From: an uncultured Sphingomonadaceae bacterium
Lineage (GTDB): Bacteria > Pseudomonadota > Alphaproteobacteria > Sphingomonadales > Sphingomonadaceae
DNA: 64,000 nt
Assembly: GCA_947489315.1 (NCBI GenBank)
Contig: CANLCX010000001.1
Location: forward strand, 437,501-501,500
Reading direction: 5' to 3'
The notes under the pieces were generated by a model, which saw only the letters and a program-made list of their open reading frames with translations, was not told the DNA's origin and did not search any database. Positions 53,528 to 63,070 of the stretch are shown here, in pieces; position 1 is the stretch's first letter, and the number at the start of each line of letters is the position of its first letter. Both the position numbers and the translations under genes were made by a program.

Positions 53528-54283
53528 TACTTCGCTGCGGGAAGAGCGCCTTGCTGGGCGTGCTCTGGGTGCCTGCCGCGGCGCGCTGCGAGCGGCTGGC
53601 GCTGATTGCCGCGCTGCCGGACGGGCTTGCTGGCCGCGCTGTTGTGTCGCCGCGGGCCGGGCAGCGCGTTCGGAGCGGACGCTATTGCCTTGGCGGTTGC
53701 CGCGCCGCGCCTGTCTGGCCTCACTATTGCGTTGACCGCGAATGGCTCCGTCTCTCAACGCTGCTCTGCCTGTGGTGGCGCGATCGCCGCCATTACGTTC
53801 GCCGCGCCTTTCCGCGCGACGTTCACGGCGGTCTGCCCGTTGTTCCGGGGTCAGGTCGCGCCGGCGTTCACGGCGTTCAGCGCGTTGTTCTGGCGTCAGG
53901 TTGCGGCCGCCTCTGTGCACGCCATCACGGCCACCGCGCCGGGCATGACGCGAACCAAATTCCGCGCGCTGCCTAGCCCAATGCCGCCGGTGATGGCGTT
54001 TCATCGCATAGCGCGATCCGCGCCGGTCAAAAATATAGGTGCCATAGCCGGGATAGTAAAAGCTATCATACCAGCCGCCACCGAACCCGATATTGGCATA
54101 GCCATAGCCATTGTCGCAGGCATAATAATCATCAAAGGGCGCATAGGGATCGCAAGCATAGCCCGCACCGTTGACATAGCCGTCACCATAAGCGCCTCCG
54201 CCATAGGCACAGGCGCTCAGGCTCAGCATCGCTCCGCTGAGCAAGGCCGGTTTGATAAGCTGCTGGATCCAAGACTGTGCCAT
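53501..54283 (-). CDS. Arginine-rich lipoprotein with tandem repeats, unknown function
   Basis: About 260 residues. The start at ATG 54281-54283 (MAQSWIQQLIKPALLSGAML) follows AGGGGT and gives a lipoprotein signal with lipobox LSAC. The first mature 75 residues are Gly/Tyr-rich (GGGAYGDGYVNGAGYACD, GGGWYDSFYYPGYGTYIFDR). The remainder is extremely basic, with tandem repeats NLTPEQRAERRERR and DLTPEQRADRRERR, then an Ala/Arg/Gln-rich tail. Such a tail could bind LPS, polysaccharide or nucleic acid in the periplasm. The strong base-composition bias produces long shadow frames on the other strand; the signal peptide and ribosome-binding site favour this one. Confidence 0.75.
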   Translation of the reverse strand: MAQSWIQQLIKPALLSGAMLSLSACAYGGGAYGDGYVNGAGYACDPYAPFDDYYACDNGYGYANIGFGGGWYDSFYYPGYGTYIFDRRGSRYAMKRHHRRHWARQRAEFGSRHARRGGRDGVHRGGRNLTPEQRAERRERRRDLTPEQRADRRERRAERRGERNGGDRATTGRAALRDGAIRGQRNSEARQARRGNRQGNSVRSERAARPAATQQRGQQARPAARQSAPAARSAPRQAPRARPARRSSRSEVSRRNVNDE

Positions 54284-54439
54284 GTTTCTACCCCTGTTTG
54301 CCGGTTGCGCTGCGCTGGGCACCGCTTATCGGCTATTTATCGTTCTAGACTGGCTTGGCTGCGCGAGTCCGAATAAATTTGCTGTTGCCCTATTTTGTAA
54401 CATTGATGGATTGAATTGGAAATGAACACAGATGCTTGC

Positions 54440-54457
54440 TGACATTAATGAAAGTAG
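54440..54457. promoter_or_regulatory. Operator-like sequence upstream of the P450 gene
   Basis: TGACATTAATGAAAGTAG matches the sequence around the palindrome before monooxygenase 2 (14486-14503) at 16 of 18 bases. Here the right half-site is degenerate. It overlaps a second small palindrome, AGTAGCTACT (54453-54462). It lies 43 bp before the P450 start. Confidence 0.45.
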
Positions 54458-54499
54458 CTACTAAGATCCCATAACCATCGCATTTCAGGAGCATTCACC

Positions 54500-55894
54500 T
54501 TGGCCAGCGCAGCAGAAGCCCACGGATATCCCTATACCGAGACCGCCAACCCGCATTGGGTGAAGCCGCCGAGCAAAGAAGCATTGGGCCATATCCCGGG
54601 CGAAGATGGGATACCGGTATTTGGTACAACCCTTCAGGTGATTAAGGATCCCATTGGTTTCGGCCGGAAGATGTTTGAAAAATATGGTTCGGTCTATCGG
54701 ACCTATAGCTTCGGGAAAGACAATGTCATGTTGCTGGGCGCGGATGCGACAGAGCTGGTCATGTTCAACAAAGACAAGATATTCTCCAGCGAACAAGGCT
54801 GGGGACCAGTGCTCAACAACCTCTTCCCGCGCGGCTTGATGCTGATGGATTTTGAACGCCATCGCGCTGACCGCAAGGCTCTGTCTGTGGCATTTAAGCC
54901 CGGGCCGATGAAACATCACTGCAAGGTCTTGAATGAGGGCATTATCGAGCGCGTGGCCGAGTGGAGCGGGACCAGCTTTGAATTTTATCCTGCGATCAAA
55001 TCGCTGTCACTCGACACGGCGGCGAGCGCGATCCTGGGCATTCCCTGGGGGCCGGAAGCCGACAAGATCAACAAGGCGTTTGTGGATGAAGTACAGGCCT
55101 CGGTCGGCATTGCCCGTTCGCCGATCCCGTTCACGAAAATGTGGCGCGGCGTGAAGGCGCGCGAATATCTGCTGAGCTATTTTACGCCGCAGGTTAAGGA
55201 ACGGCGCGAAAAAGGCGGCGAAGACATATTTACCCAGATTTGTCTCGCAACCCACGAGGATGGCAGCCTGCTGACTGAAGACGAAGTGGTCGATCACATG
55301 AACTTCCTGATGATGGCGGCGCATGACACAATCACCTCTTCGGCGACCAGCATGATCTATTTGCTGGCGAAAAATCCTGAATGGCAGGACAAGTTGCGGG
55401 AAGAATGCCTCAGCGTAGCACCGGCTGGGCAGCCGCTCGCCTATGAGGATATGGGCAAGCTCGAACTGACGGAAATGGCGTTCAAGGAATCGCTCCGTCT
55501 GATCCCGCCCGTACCAAGCATCCCGCGCCGGGCGATTAAGGAATTTACGTTCCGCAATTATACCATTCCCGCAGGCACGAATATCGGCATCAGCCCGCAA
55601 TTTGTTCACAAGATGGAAAAGCATTGGCCGAACCCCGACAAGTTTGATCCGCTGCGCTTCACGCCAGAAAATAGCGCAGGTCGTCACAAATATGCCTGGG
55701 TACCCTTTGGTGGCGGCGCGCATATGTGTCTGGGATTGCATTTCGCTTATATGCAGATCAAAATTCTGATGCATGCGATGCTGACGCAGAACCGGGTCGT
55801 GCTAAGCGGCGGGCCAGATTATGAACCCGATTGGCAGGTCTTTCCGATCCCGCAACCCAAAGACGGATTGCCGGTCCGGCTGGAAGCGCTCTGA
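54500..55894 (+). CDS. Cytochrome P450
   Basis: A 464-residue soluble bacterial P450. The start is TTG at 54500, with AGGAGC at about 54487. The I-helix oxygen-activation motif is MMAAHDTITSSATSM, the K-helix ExxR is FKESLRLIPPVPSIPRRA and the heme-binding loop is PFGGGAHMCLGLHFAYMQ with the cysteine ligand. The PERF-like region is PDKFDPLRFTPE. No ferredoxin or reductase gene is adjacent, so redox partners are encoded elsewhere. The upstream sequence shared with monooxygenase 2 hints at co-regulation and a linked oxidative pathway. Confidence 0.93.
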   Translation: MASAAEAHGYPYTETANPHWVKPPSKEALGHIPGEDGIPVFGTTLQVIKDPIGFGRKMFEKYGSVYRTYSFGKDNVMLLGADATELVMFNKDKIFSSEQGWGPVLNNLFPRGLMLMDFERHRADRKALSVAFKPGPMKHHCKVLNEGIIERVAEWSGTSFEFYPAIKSLSLDTAASAILGIPWGPEADKINKAFVDEVQASVGIARSPIPFTKMWRGVKAREYLLSYFTPQVKERREKGGEDIFTQICLATHEDGSLLTEDEVVDHMNFLMMAAHDTITSSATSMIYLLAKNPEWQDKLREECLSVAPAGQPLAYEDMGKLELTEMAFKESLRLIPPVPSIPRRAIKEFTFRNYTIPAGTNIGISPQFVHKMEKHWPNPDKFDPLRFTPENSAGRHKYAWVPFGGGAHMCLGLHFAYMQIKILMHAMLTQNRVVLSGGPDYEPDWQVFPIPQPKDGLPVRLEAL

Positions 55895-56045
55895 TTTCAA
55901 CGAAGCAGCAATAGGCCATAAACTCGGAGCGATCTTTCTGACCATTGGTCGCTTCGTCGCAAAAGCGTGCTTTTTCCGCGTTGTGAGGCCTTCGACGAGA
56001 TAGATACGGAATTGGCTTTCGTCCGTTTCCGCTTATTGTCGTGCC

Positions 56046-56777
56046 ATGGCTATTTCTACCCAATTACGGCCTTTGGCGCGGCGCTTGCGCAACCGCCTGG
56101 TAAGCCAAGACCTTTCGAGGCTCTCTCGTGACGTGACGAACGAAGGCCTGACTTATCTTTCGACCGCCAAGCTTCTCAGGATCGAGAACGCCCTGAAGTC
56201 CGTCAGCGATGTTGACGGGGATTTTGCCGAGTTCGGCGTGGCCTTGGGCGGTTCTGCCATTCTCATTGCTGACCAATGCCAGTCCCTTCGATTTTCCCGC
56301 CAATTTCATGGGTTCGATGTTTTTGACATGATCCCGGAGCCCACGTCGGAAAAAGACGACCATAAATCAAAGTCGCGTTATGAAACCATCAAGTCAGGCG
56401 CATCGCAGGGGATTAATGGGCAGCAATATTATGGCTATAGGGATGATCTGCTAGCGGACGTGAAGGACAGTTTTGCCCGCCATGGACTAACAGTCGGTGA
56501 AAATGGCGTTTTTCTCTACAAAGGGTTGTTTGAAGACTGTTGGCCCCAGGTGCAGGTTGATAGGCTGGCTTTTGTGCATGTGGATTGCGACTGGTATGAA
56601 CCTGTCGCCTATTGCCTCAAGGTTGTCGCCACAAAGCTAAGTCCCGGTGGTGCGATAGTGATCGACGATTTTCACGACTATGGCGGTTGCAGAACAGCCG
56701 TTGAGGAGTTTCTCTCGGAAAACCCTGCCTATGCATTTGAAGACGGGGCCAATCCGATCTTGCGGCTCAAAGCCTGA
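56046..56777 (+). CDS. TylF/MycF-like SAM-dependent O-methyltransferase
   Basis: A 243-residue methyltransferase of the TylF/macrocin-O-methyltransferase group, often acting on sugars or in polysaccharide modification. GDFAEFGVALGGSAILIADQC is the SAM site, FHGFDVFDMIPEPTSEKDDH the acidic loop, FVHVDCDWYEPVAYCL and GGAIVIDDFHDYGGCRTAVEEF carry the metal-binding aspartates. No strong ribosome-binding site precedes the ATG. The substrate is unknown; it stands alone between the P450 gene and the convergent ppc. Confidence 0.85.
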   Translation: MAISTQLRPLARRLRNRLVSQDLSRLSRDVTNEGLTYLSTAKLLRIENALKSVSDVDGDFAEFGVALGGSAILIADQCQSLRFSRQFHGFDVFDMIPEPTSEKDDHKSKSRYETIKSGASQGINGQQYYGYRDDLLADVKDSFARHGLTVGENGVFLYKGLFEDCWPQVQVDRLAFVHVDCDWYEPVAYCLKVVATKLSPGGAIVIDDFHDYGGCRTAVEEFLSENPAYAFEDGANPILRLKA

Positions 56778-56817
56778 ATGGCAGTTCGCCGGAATTGACC
56801 TTAGCGAGTCATTTGCC

Positions 56818-59535
56818 TTACCCGCTATTCCTCAAGGCTGTGGCAATAGCATTGAGCGACAATTGTATGCCTTCACCAATACGGGGATCCTCTTCCCCGG
56901 CGCGCAACCGTTTCATAAGTTCGATCTGCAAGTGATTAAGGGGCTCAATATAGGGTAAACGCAGTTCGATACTGTTGAACAGCGATGGATTTTTCGCCAG
57001 CAGATGCGGCTGATCGGTAATTTCCAGCAATATGTCGCGAGTCTGTTCCCAGCTTGAACGGATGCGATTGAAATATCCCTCGCGCATGGTTTCGTCCTCA
57101 ACCAACTCGGCATAGCGAGCGGCTATCCCCATGTCCGATTTTGCCAGCACCATTTCCATATTGGATAGACTCGCCTGAAAAAAGGGCCAGCTCTGCGCCA
57201 TGTCTTTGAGCTTTTCGACATCATCAAAAGCGGTCAGCGCCTGTCCGACACCATACCAGCCTGGTAGCATCACCCGCGCTTGGGCCCAGCTGAACACCCA
57301 GGGAATAGCGCGCAAATCTTCAATTTTGTCGCTTTTGGTCCGGCTGGCGGGACGCGAACCGATTTTGAGTTTTGCAATTTCAGTGAGCGGGGTCATCTGA
57401 CGGAAGAAGGTCCGGAAGCTGTCATCGCCATAAACCAGATCGCGATATTCGGCGAAGGCGGTTTGGGAAATCTGGTTCATCGCATTGGCAAATCCGGCCT
57501 GTACTTTTTGGTCAGCAGGATCGGGTTCCAGTGATCGCAGCAAAACCGCCGACGTCATCGCTTCGAGATTGGCCTCTGCGACCGCCATCGTGCCATATTT
57601 GGCGGCGATGACTTCGCCTTGCTCGGTAATCCGGATGCGACCGTCAACCGTGCCTTTGGGCTGCGCTTTAATGGCACCAAAGGCCGAGCCTCCGCCGCGT
57701 CCCACAGCGCCGCCGCGGCCGTGGAACAGTTGCATCTTGACCCCGGCCTTCTCGAATACGGGTGTCAGTGCCTGACTGGCTTTAAATAGGCTCCATGTGG
57801 AGGTCAGATAGCCACCATCTTTGTTGCTGTCGGAATAGCCGATCATCACTTCCTGCGCGCCGCGTGCGCGGGTGAGGGCGTGCATTTCCGGCAGAGCAAA
57901 AAAGTCGGTCATGACTTGCGGCGCGTTTTCCAGATCGGCAACGGTCTCAAACAGCGGCACGGCCATGATCGGGCAGGTTGGTGCAGCCTTGTTATCCGCC
58001 GATGCGCGGTAAAGACCAGCCTCCATCAGCAGAACATAAACCTCCAATATGTCGGATACAGTCTCGCCATTGCTGATATTATAATTGACGATAACTTCCG
58101 GACCATATTGATCATGCGCCTCGGTCGCCGCACGCAATATGGAAAGCTCTTTGGCTGTCTCTTCGCTATAACTGATCCATGGACTGACCAATGGGCGATT
58201 GTTCGCCAGTTCCTGCCGAAGAATTTTGACACGCGTGTCTTCGTCCAGACTGAGATAATCGGCCTCAACACCGGCCTCTGCGAGCAATTCGGCAACCACC
58301 CGCTCATGAATGCGGCTGTTCTGGCGCATATCGAGCGTAGCGAGGTGAAAACCGAACAGTTCAACCGTTCGGATCAGGCGCCCCAAGGCACCCGATGTTG
58401 CAAACACGCCTTTGCCGCCGGAGCGCAGCCCGTGCGCGAGGGTAACCAGATCTTCGCGTAACTGCTGCGGATTATCATAGGGTTCGGCCACAATCGGCGA
58501 AGGCCGTCCGGGGACATGGCCGCAGAGTTTCAGATGGGTGGCAGACAGGCGCGCATAAATGCCTGAAAGCGCGCGGCGATAAGGCTCATCTTTGCGGCTT
58601 GGTGAATCATCGCCGCTGGCTTCGGCCAAAGCGGTCACTTCATCGGGTACAGCCGCCAATTCGGTGGAAATGCTGAGCTCCGCGCCCATCGCGTGGATGC
58701 GGGCAAGATAATAGCCAATGACGGTTTCTGCGGCACGCGACAAAGCCTCGCGCATGGCATCGGCGTCAACAAACGGATTGCCATCACGATCGCCGCCGAT
58801 CCAGCTGCCAAGTTTAAGGAAATTGGGTAGCCGAGCGCCAAGCACCTTTTCCCATTTGCCATAAAGCTTGGGCAACACGGGCAGAAACACATCACGCATA
58901 TAGCTTTGCGAGATTTGCACTTCGTCGGTCACGAACAGACGTTCGCGGCGCAGCGGCCGAGTCTGCCACAGCAGCGCGATTTGTCGCATGATCGCTTCGT
59001 CGAGCGCATCACCTTCCGGCGTATTATCTGCTCCTGCGTCTTTCATCAGCAGCAATTCAGCAATGCGCGCTTTGTGATCGATCATGCTTTTGCGCCGCAC
59101 TTCGGTGGGGTGAGCGGTCAGCACCGGCGCGATGAGAGCATCGTCCAGCAACGCCAATATCGCTTTTTCATCGACCCCTTCGCTGGCCAATTTGGCGATC
59201 GCCTCGGCAACGCTGGCGCCTTCTTCTGCAGCCACGCCCTGGCGATCCTCAGCAAGATTGGCGAGCAGCGAAAAGAGCATGAAGCCCCTTACAAAGGCGG
59301 TAGTTTCGTCGAGCGAAAGCGCATCCAGACCCGGATCAATCGCGTCTGCATCTGCCAGTCCGCGGTGCCGGTCAACGCTGGTCGAGCGGATATATTCGGT
59401 GCGGCGATACAGCTCTTCACCGCCATAGCTACGGATTACATCGCCCAGCAATTTGCCGAGATATTTAATGTCGGGATTTTGGCGCACAACCAGTGAGGGT
59501 GTTGCCGATGATTCATTGGGGAGGTTATCAGTCAT
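56818..59535 (-). CDS. ppc: Phosphoenolpyruvate carboxylase
   Basis: Anaplerotic carboxylation of phosphoenolpyruvate to oxaloacetate. I start at MTDNLPNESSATPSL (ATG at 59533-59535), giving 905 residues, the usual length. The catalytic histidine is in VLTAHPTEVRRKSM, the GYSDSNKDGGYLTS loop and FHGRGGAVGRGGGS are both hallmarks, and the protein ends SLNAIATALRNSG. The longer frame upstream crosses a palindrome just before the ATG and is unlikely to be translated. Confidence 0.96.
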   Translation of the reverse strand: MTDNLPNESSATPSLVVRQNPDIKYLGKLLGDVIRSYGGEELYRRTEYIRSTSVDRHRGLADADAIDPGLDALSLDETTAFVRGFMLFSLLANLAEDRQGVAAEEGASVAEAIAKLASEGVDEKAILALLDDALIAPVLTAHPTEVRRKSMIDHKARIAELLLMKDAGADNTPEGDALDEAIMRQIALLWQTRPLRRERLFVTDEVQISQSYMRDVFLPVLPKLYGKWEKVLGARLPNFLKLGSWIGGDRDGNPFVDADAMREALSRAAETVIGYYLARIHAMGAELSISTELAAVPDEVTALAEASGDDSPSRKDEPYRRALSGIYARLSATHLKLCGHVPGRPSPIVAEPYDNPQQLREDLVTLAHGLRSGGKGVFATSGALGRLIRTVELFGFHLATLDMRQNSRIHERVVAELLAEAGVEADYLSLDEDTRVKILRQELANNRPLVSPWISYSEETAKELSILRAATEAHDQYGPEVIVNYNISNGETVSDILEVYVLLMEAGLYRASADNKAAPTCPIMAVPLFETVADLENAPQVMTDFFALPEMHALTRARGAQEVMIGYSDSNKDGGYLTSTWSLFKASQALTPVFEKAGVKMQLFHGRGGAVGRGGGSAFGAIKAQPKGTVDGRIRITEQGEVIAAKYGTMAVAEANLEAMTSAVLLRSLEPDPADQKVQAGFANAMNQISQTAFAEYRDLVYGDDSFRTFFRQMTPLTEIAKLKIGSRPASRTKSDKIEDLRAIPWVFSWAQARVMLPGWYGVGQALTAFDDVEKLKDMAQSWPFFQASLSNMEMVLAKSDMGIAARYAELVEDETMREGYFNRIRSSWEQTRDILLEITDQPHLLAKNPSLFNSIELRLPYIEPLNHLQIELMKRLRAGEEDPRIGEGIQLSLNAIATALRNSG

Positions 59536-59539
59536 GCTG

Positions 59540-59557
59540 CGTTGCTGCACTGCAACG
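59540..59557. promoter_or_regulatory. Inverted repeat just upstream of ppc
   Basis: CGTTGC-TGCACT-GCAACG is a perfect 6-bp inverted repeat around six bases, ending 4 bp before the ppc ATG on the minus strand. It can be a protein operator or an RNA hairpin masking the start. The part TGCACTGCAAC recurs at 39165-39175. Confidence 0.4.
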
Positions 59558-59662
59558 ACAACGTGGTCAAGAAAATCCTCAAGGTCGTAAAAAATGAAAC
59601 GATCTGGGCTATTCCAGAGCACCACTGATCGAGATTAGTTGAAGTTCGTAGGGCACATAATC

Positions 59663-59701
59663 AAAAAAAGCCCGCCCTCTTTCGAAGGCGGGTATTTTTT
59701 T
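59663..59701 (-). terminator. Bidirectional-type terminator after the flotillin gene
   Basis: CCCGCC (59671-59676) pairs with GGCGGG (59687-59692) around a 10-base loop, with an A run on the left and a T run on the right, so it can act on both strands. By position it ends the minus-strand flotillin transcript, whose stop is at 59716. Confidence 0.82.
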
Positions 59702-59715
59702 AAACGAAGGTTCAA

Positions 59716-61530
59716 TCAGCTCGAACTTGAGCCGCCCGACTGCTCGGACCAAGGGCCTTTTGGTTTTTCAGCCTTCGGTTGAGCTGGAACTTCAATTTTT
59801 GGTTCAGCGATTTTCTTCGATTTGGCTTTTGCTGGCGCAGCAGCCATTTTCGGTTGCGTCTTTGTTGGCGCTTCGAGCGGTGCCGCTTCCGCCTGGGTCG
59901 CGCCGCCGATTAAGCTGTCCAGCGAGGATCCATCCAGACCAAGTTCTTTCATTAGCCCGTCAATGACCGGTGCCTGTGCACGGTAGGATAAAGCAGCCGC
60001 GACTGCGTCGGTTGCAAGATTGCCATTACCGCCGCCATTGGTTCCTCCGCCATTGCCAGAGCCGTTTCGGCCTCCGCCATTTTGGGTAATGCCGTCGACT
60101 TGTACGATCTTGATGGAGTCGATTGCCTCCATTGGTTTGGCCGATTCCCGGACCACTTCAGGTAACACATTGAGCAAAGCCAGTTTCGTCTGTAGCGATA
60201 TCTGATCCGATGACAATATGTTGGCCGCTTCATTGACTGCCCGTTGCCCGGCAGCTTCGACTTCGAAGCGGACCCTTGAAGCTTCGGCGCGCAATTTCTC
60301 GGCCTCGGCTTCACCTTCCGCGCCCAGTCGGACCGCGGCAGCCCGGTTCGCAGCCGCTTCTTTTTCTGCCTCTGCCTGTACTTTGACGCCAATGGCTTCG
60401 CGTTCGGCCTGTTTGGATGCTTCGATCAGCTCAATCCGTTTGTCGCGGTCGGCAATCTCGGTTTCTCGTGAGGTTGTGACTTGCTCTTCGGCTGCGACGG
60501 CTTTGGCGCGGGCTTCATCGGCTTCGGCCTTGGCTTGGCTTTCTTCGCGGCTTTTATTCTGGATCGCAATTTGCTGCTCCTGACGAGCAATCTCAATTGC
60601 CTGCTCTTGTGCAATGCTCGCTTCTTTCACAGTGCGATCGGCTTCAATCTGGGTTGAATCGATCTTTTGCTTCGCGGTGATCCGCGATTCTTCCGCCTCC
60701 CGGTTACGGACGGCCTGTTCACTTGCCACCTCCGATGCCTGTGTAGCGCGTCGCATCTCGACTTCCCGTTCCTGTTCCAGGCGCGCAAATTCATTGTCAC
60801 GGCCAATGGTAAAGCTGCGTTGATCCGCTTCCAGATTCTTGGTTTCAATCTGAACTCGTGTATCTTGCTCAATATCGTTCCGCGCTTTTTTGCGCAGTTC
60901 AATTTGTTCGGTCAGCTTGGTCAGGCCTTCGGCATCAAAAGCGTTATTGGCGTTGAAATGCTCAATGCTAGTCTGGTCAAGGCCGGTTAGCGAAACTGAT
61001 TCCAGTTCGAGACCGTTCATGGCAAGATCGGCGGAGCTTGCTTGTTGCACCTTCTGAACGAAGTCGGCGCGCTGCTCATGCAGTTCGTTCATTGTCATAC
61101 CTGCAGCCACCGAGCGCAGGGCGTCGACAAATTTGCCTTCAACCAGATCCTTTAGCGCTTCGGGCTGCATAGTACGCAGACCCAAAGTTTGTGCGGCCAT
61201 GGCCAGCGATCCGGCATCCGGACGCACACGGACATAAAATTCCGCCTTCACATCAATTCGGAGCCGGTCGAGTGTGATGAGCGCATCTACATTATTGCGT
61301 TCCACCGCCAGCCGCACTGTGTTCATGTTCACCGGCATGGTTTCGTGCAGAACAGGGAATACCATCGCGCCGCCGTTCATGACGACTTTCTCGCCGCCCA
61401 TTCCAGTGCGGACAAAAGCGATTTCTTTGGTTGCTCGTTTGTATAATCGTGCGAAAATCAGCGCAATAATAAGCAATGCGCCAAAAACGGTTCCGACCAA
61501 TGCTGCAAGGGAAATGAGATTATCAGTCAT
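59716..61530 (-). CDS. Flotillin family membrane protein (YqiK-like)
   Basis: A 604-residue SPFH/flotillin protein. One N-terminal helix (ISLAALVGTVFGALLIIALIF) is followed by the SPFH domain (about residues 28-190). A long coiled coil rich in Glu, Ala, Arg and Gln (about 200-430) comes next. The C-terminus has a Gly/Asn-rich linker and an Ala/Pro/Lys-rich tail ending SSSS. Flotillins organise membrane microdomains. The gene lies 105 bp behind an NfeD/YqiJ-type gene, the typical partner, so the two form one unit ending at a strong terminator. Confidence 0.91.
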   Translation of the reverse strand: MTDNLISLAALVGTVFGALLIIALIFARLYKRATKEIAFVRTGMGGEKVVMNGGAMVFPVLHETMPVNMNTVRLAVERNNVDALITLDRLRIDVKAEFYVRVRPDAGSLAMAAQTLGLRTMQPEALKDLVEGKFVDALRSVAAGMTMNELHEQRADFVQKVQQASSADLAMNGLELESVSLTGLDQTSIEHFNANNAFDAEGLTKLTEQIELRKKARNDIEQDTRVQIETKNLEADQRSFTIGRDNEFARLEQEREVEMRRATQASEVASEQAVRNREAEESRITAKQKIDSTQIEADRTVKEASIAQEQAIEIARQEQQIAIQNKSREESQAKAEADEARAKAVAAEEQVTTSRETEIADRDKRIELIEASKQAEREAIGVKVQAEAEKEAAANRAAAVRLGAEGEAEAEKLRAEASRVRFEVEAAGQRAVNEAANILSSDQISLQTKLALLNVLPEVVRESAKPMEAIDSIKIVQVDGITQNGGGRNGSGNGGGTNGGGNGNLATDAVAAALSYRAQAPVIDGLMKELGLDGSSLDSLIGGATQAEAAPLEAPTKTQPKMAAAPAKAKSKKIAEPKIEVPAQPKAEKPKGPWSEQSGGSSSS

Positions 61531-61635
61531 ATTTTTCTTTCTATATTAGGGTGCGGCGCACGCTGCCTGACTAGGAGGATTATCTAGCGGGTATCGCGGC
61601 GGACACTATTTTAGGGTTCAATATTTAGTTTAGAT

Positions 61636-62262
61636 TCATTCAAGAAATTTGACGGTATCAGGGGAAATAATCCTGAAAGTTTCTTCTTCTCGGCGAACAA
61701 GGAGAACCTCTTCTGCCTGACGAAAAACTTCGCCGTCATTTGCCGGTTCGACCATTACAAAATGGTTGTGGCCGTGGAAATCGACAACTTTGGCGCGGGC
61801 CGGAGAACCGGTCTCTGCTTTGCCAATTTCGATTGTTCCGCGCCGCCCTACCAACATATCGATATCGATCGCGGTGGTTTCATCGCTGGGAATGACCCGC
61901 GATAGTGGCCGCGCTAATAAGCCAGTGAGCGGCAAAGAGACGACAGCCGCCGCAGGAACGGCGAGCCATGGCGTGAGAAGCCATCCGAACAGACTGCTGT
62001 AAAATTCCTGACCGGCCAGTCCGATAATACCGAACAAAGCCAGAAAGAGAACCAACAGTATGAGAAATGGCAAACGACCAAATCCGAAAAGGGAGAGCAG
62101 GCCTTCGCCAGCGCCATCAATATCGGCTTCGGGATCCATATCGGTGCCGAAATCCGGCCCAAAGTCGCTTAATCCAACAAGCTGTAATATTCCGATGGCA
62201 AACATGAGAAGGATGGCAGCGCTAAAAAAGATATTCTCATCCGCCAGCCAAAATTCTATCAC
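61636..62262 (-). CDS. YqiJ/NfeD-like membrane protein with OB fold
   Basis: A 208-residue protein with three to four membrane helices (IFFSAAILLMFAIGILQLVG, LPFLILLVLFLALFGIIGLAG, LAVPAAAVVSLPLTGLLA) and a C-terminal OB-fold domain (LVGRRGTIEIGKAETGSPARAKVVDFHGHNHFVMVEPAN). This layout is that of YqiJ, which works with the flotillin YqiK in membrane-integrity functions. It precedes the flotillin gene. Confidence 0.87.
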   Translation of the reverse strand: MIEFWLADENIFFSAAILLMFAIGILQLVGLSDFGPDFGTDMDPEADIDGAGEGLLSLFGFGRLPFLILLVLFLALFGIIGLAGQEFYSSLFGWLLTPWLAVPAAAVVSLPLTGLLARPLSRVIPSDETTAIDIDMLVGRRGTIEIGKAETGSPARAKVVDFHGHNHFVMVEPANDGEVFRQAEEVLLVRREEETFRIISPDTVKFLE

Positions 62263-62371
62263 GCAAAACCTCTCCTTTACATGAATATAGGATGAATAAG
62301 CTAGATTTCAATAGTATTGGCGCCGGTGACGAATAAAAAATTCTGTTTTATATGCCTATTCGGGAAATGAT

Positions 62372-63070
62372 ATGAACCAGTCTCTTTCTATAGTCATGAT
62401 GGGCGCTACAGGTGCGGTTGGCGGCGTTTGTCTGGAAAAGCTCGTCGAGCGACCTCAAGTCTCGCGCATCACCACCTTGGGCCGACGTCCAGTGGAAGGA
62501 TTGTCGTCCAGCAATTTGGAACAGCACAAGATCGATATCTTCGCGCCCGATAGTTACCAGACGCTATTGGCCGGACATGATATCGCCATTTGTACGCTGG
62601 GCGTGGGAGAGCCATCCAAGATCAGCAAGGAAGATTTTGTTAAAATTGACAAGCAAGCGGTTCTGGATTTTGCAGAAGGTTGTAGGGCCGCCGGGGTCGC
62701 GCATTTTCAGCTTCTGTCATCAGTTGGGGTGAGTGCACAGTCTGCCTCGTTTTTTCTGCGCACCAAAGGCGAGCTTGAGGAAGGGTTAAAAGCCCTGCAA
62801 TTTGAACGGCTCAGCCTGTTTCATCCCTCGATGATCCTTACGCCAACCAACCGCTATGGCTTTGTTCAGGGCTTAACCCTGACAGTCTGGCCCTGGCTTA
62901 AACCACTTCTGGCAGGCGGAATGCGCAAATATCGCGGCATTGAAGTGGAGAAACTCGGCGGCGCCATAGCTGCCAATTGCTTCGCAGTCAGTGATGGTGT
63001 CGAAATTCTGGAATGGGATGCAATTGTTGCGCTTTACCAACGCCAGCAGCCCGATCCAGCTATCACCTAA
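62372..63070 (+). CDS. NAD(P)-binding Rossmann protein (HIM1/TIP30-like)
   Basis: A 232-residue atypical SDR. SLSIVMMGATGAVGGVCLEKLVE carries the dinucleotide site, DIAICTLGVGEPSKIS and FQLLSSVGVSAQSASFFLRTKGELEEGL the central part with the lysine, and RLSLFHPSMILTPTNRYGF the C-terminal part, as in NAD(P)H-binding domains of the HIM1/TIP30 group. Function unknown. Its 3' end overlaps the convergent HNH gene by 4 bp. Confidence 0.83.
   Translation: MNQSLSIVMMGATGAVGGVCLEKLVERPQVSRITTLGRRPVEGLSSSNLEQHKIDIFAPDSYQTLLAGHDIAICTLGVGEPSKISKEDFVKIDKQAVLDFAEGCRAAGVAHFQLLSSVGVSAQSASFFLRTKGELEEGLKALQFERLSLFHPSMILTPTNRYGFVQGLTLTVWPWLKPLLAGGMRKYRGIEVEKLGGAIAANCFAVSDGVEILEWDAIVALYQRQQPDPAIT

Noticed and set aside
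53606-54376. 256-codon plus-strand frame with repeated alanine-rich segments
   Set aside because: It mirrors the arginine-rich gene on the minus strand. The minus frame has a lipoprotein signal, a lipobox and a ribosome-binding site; this one has none.
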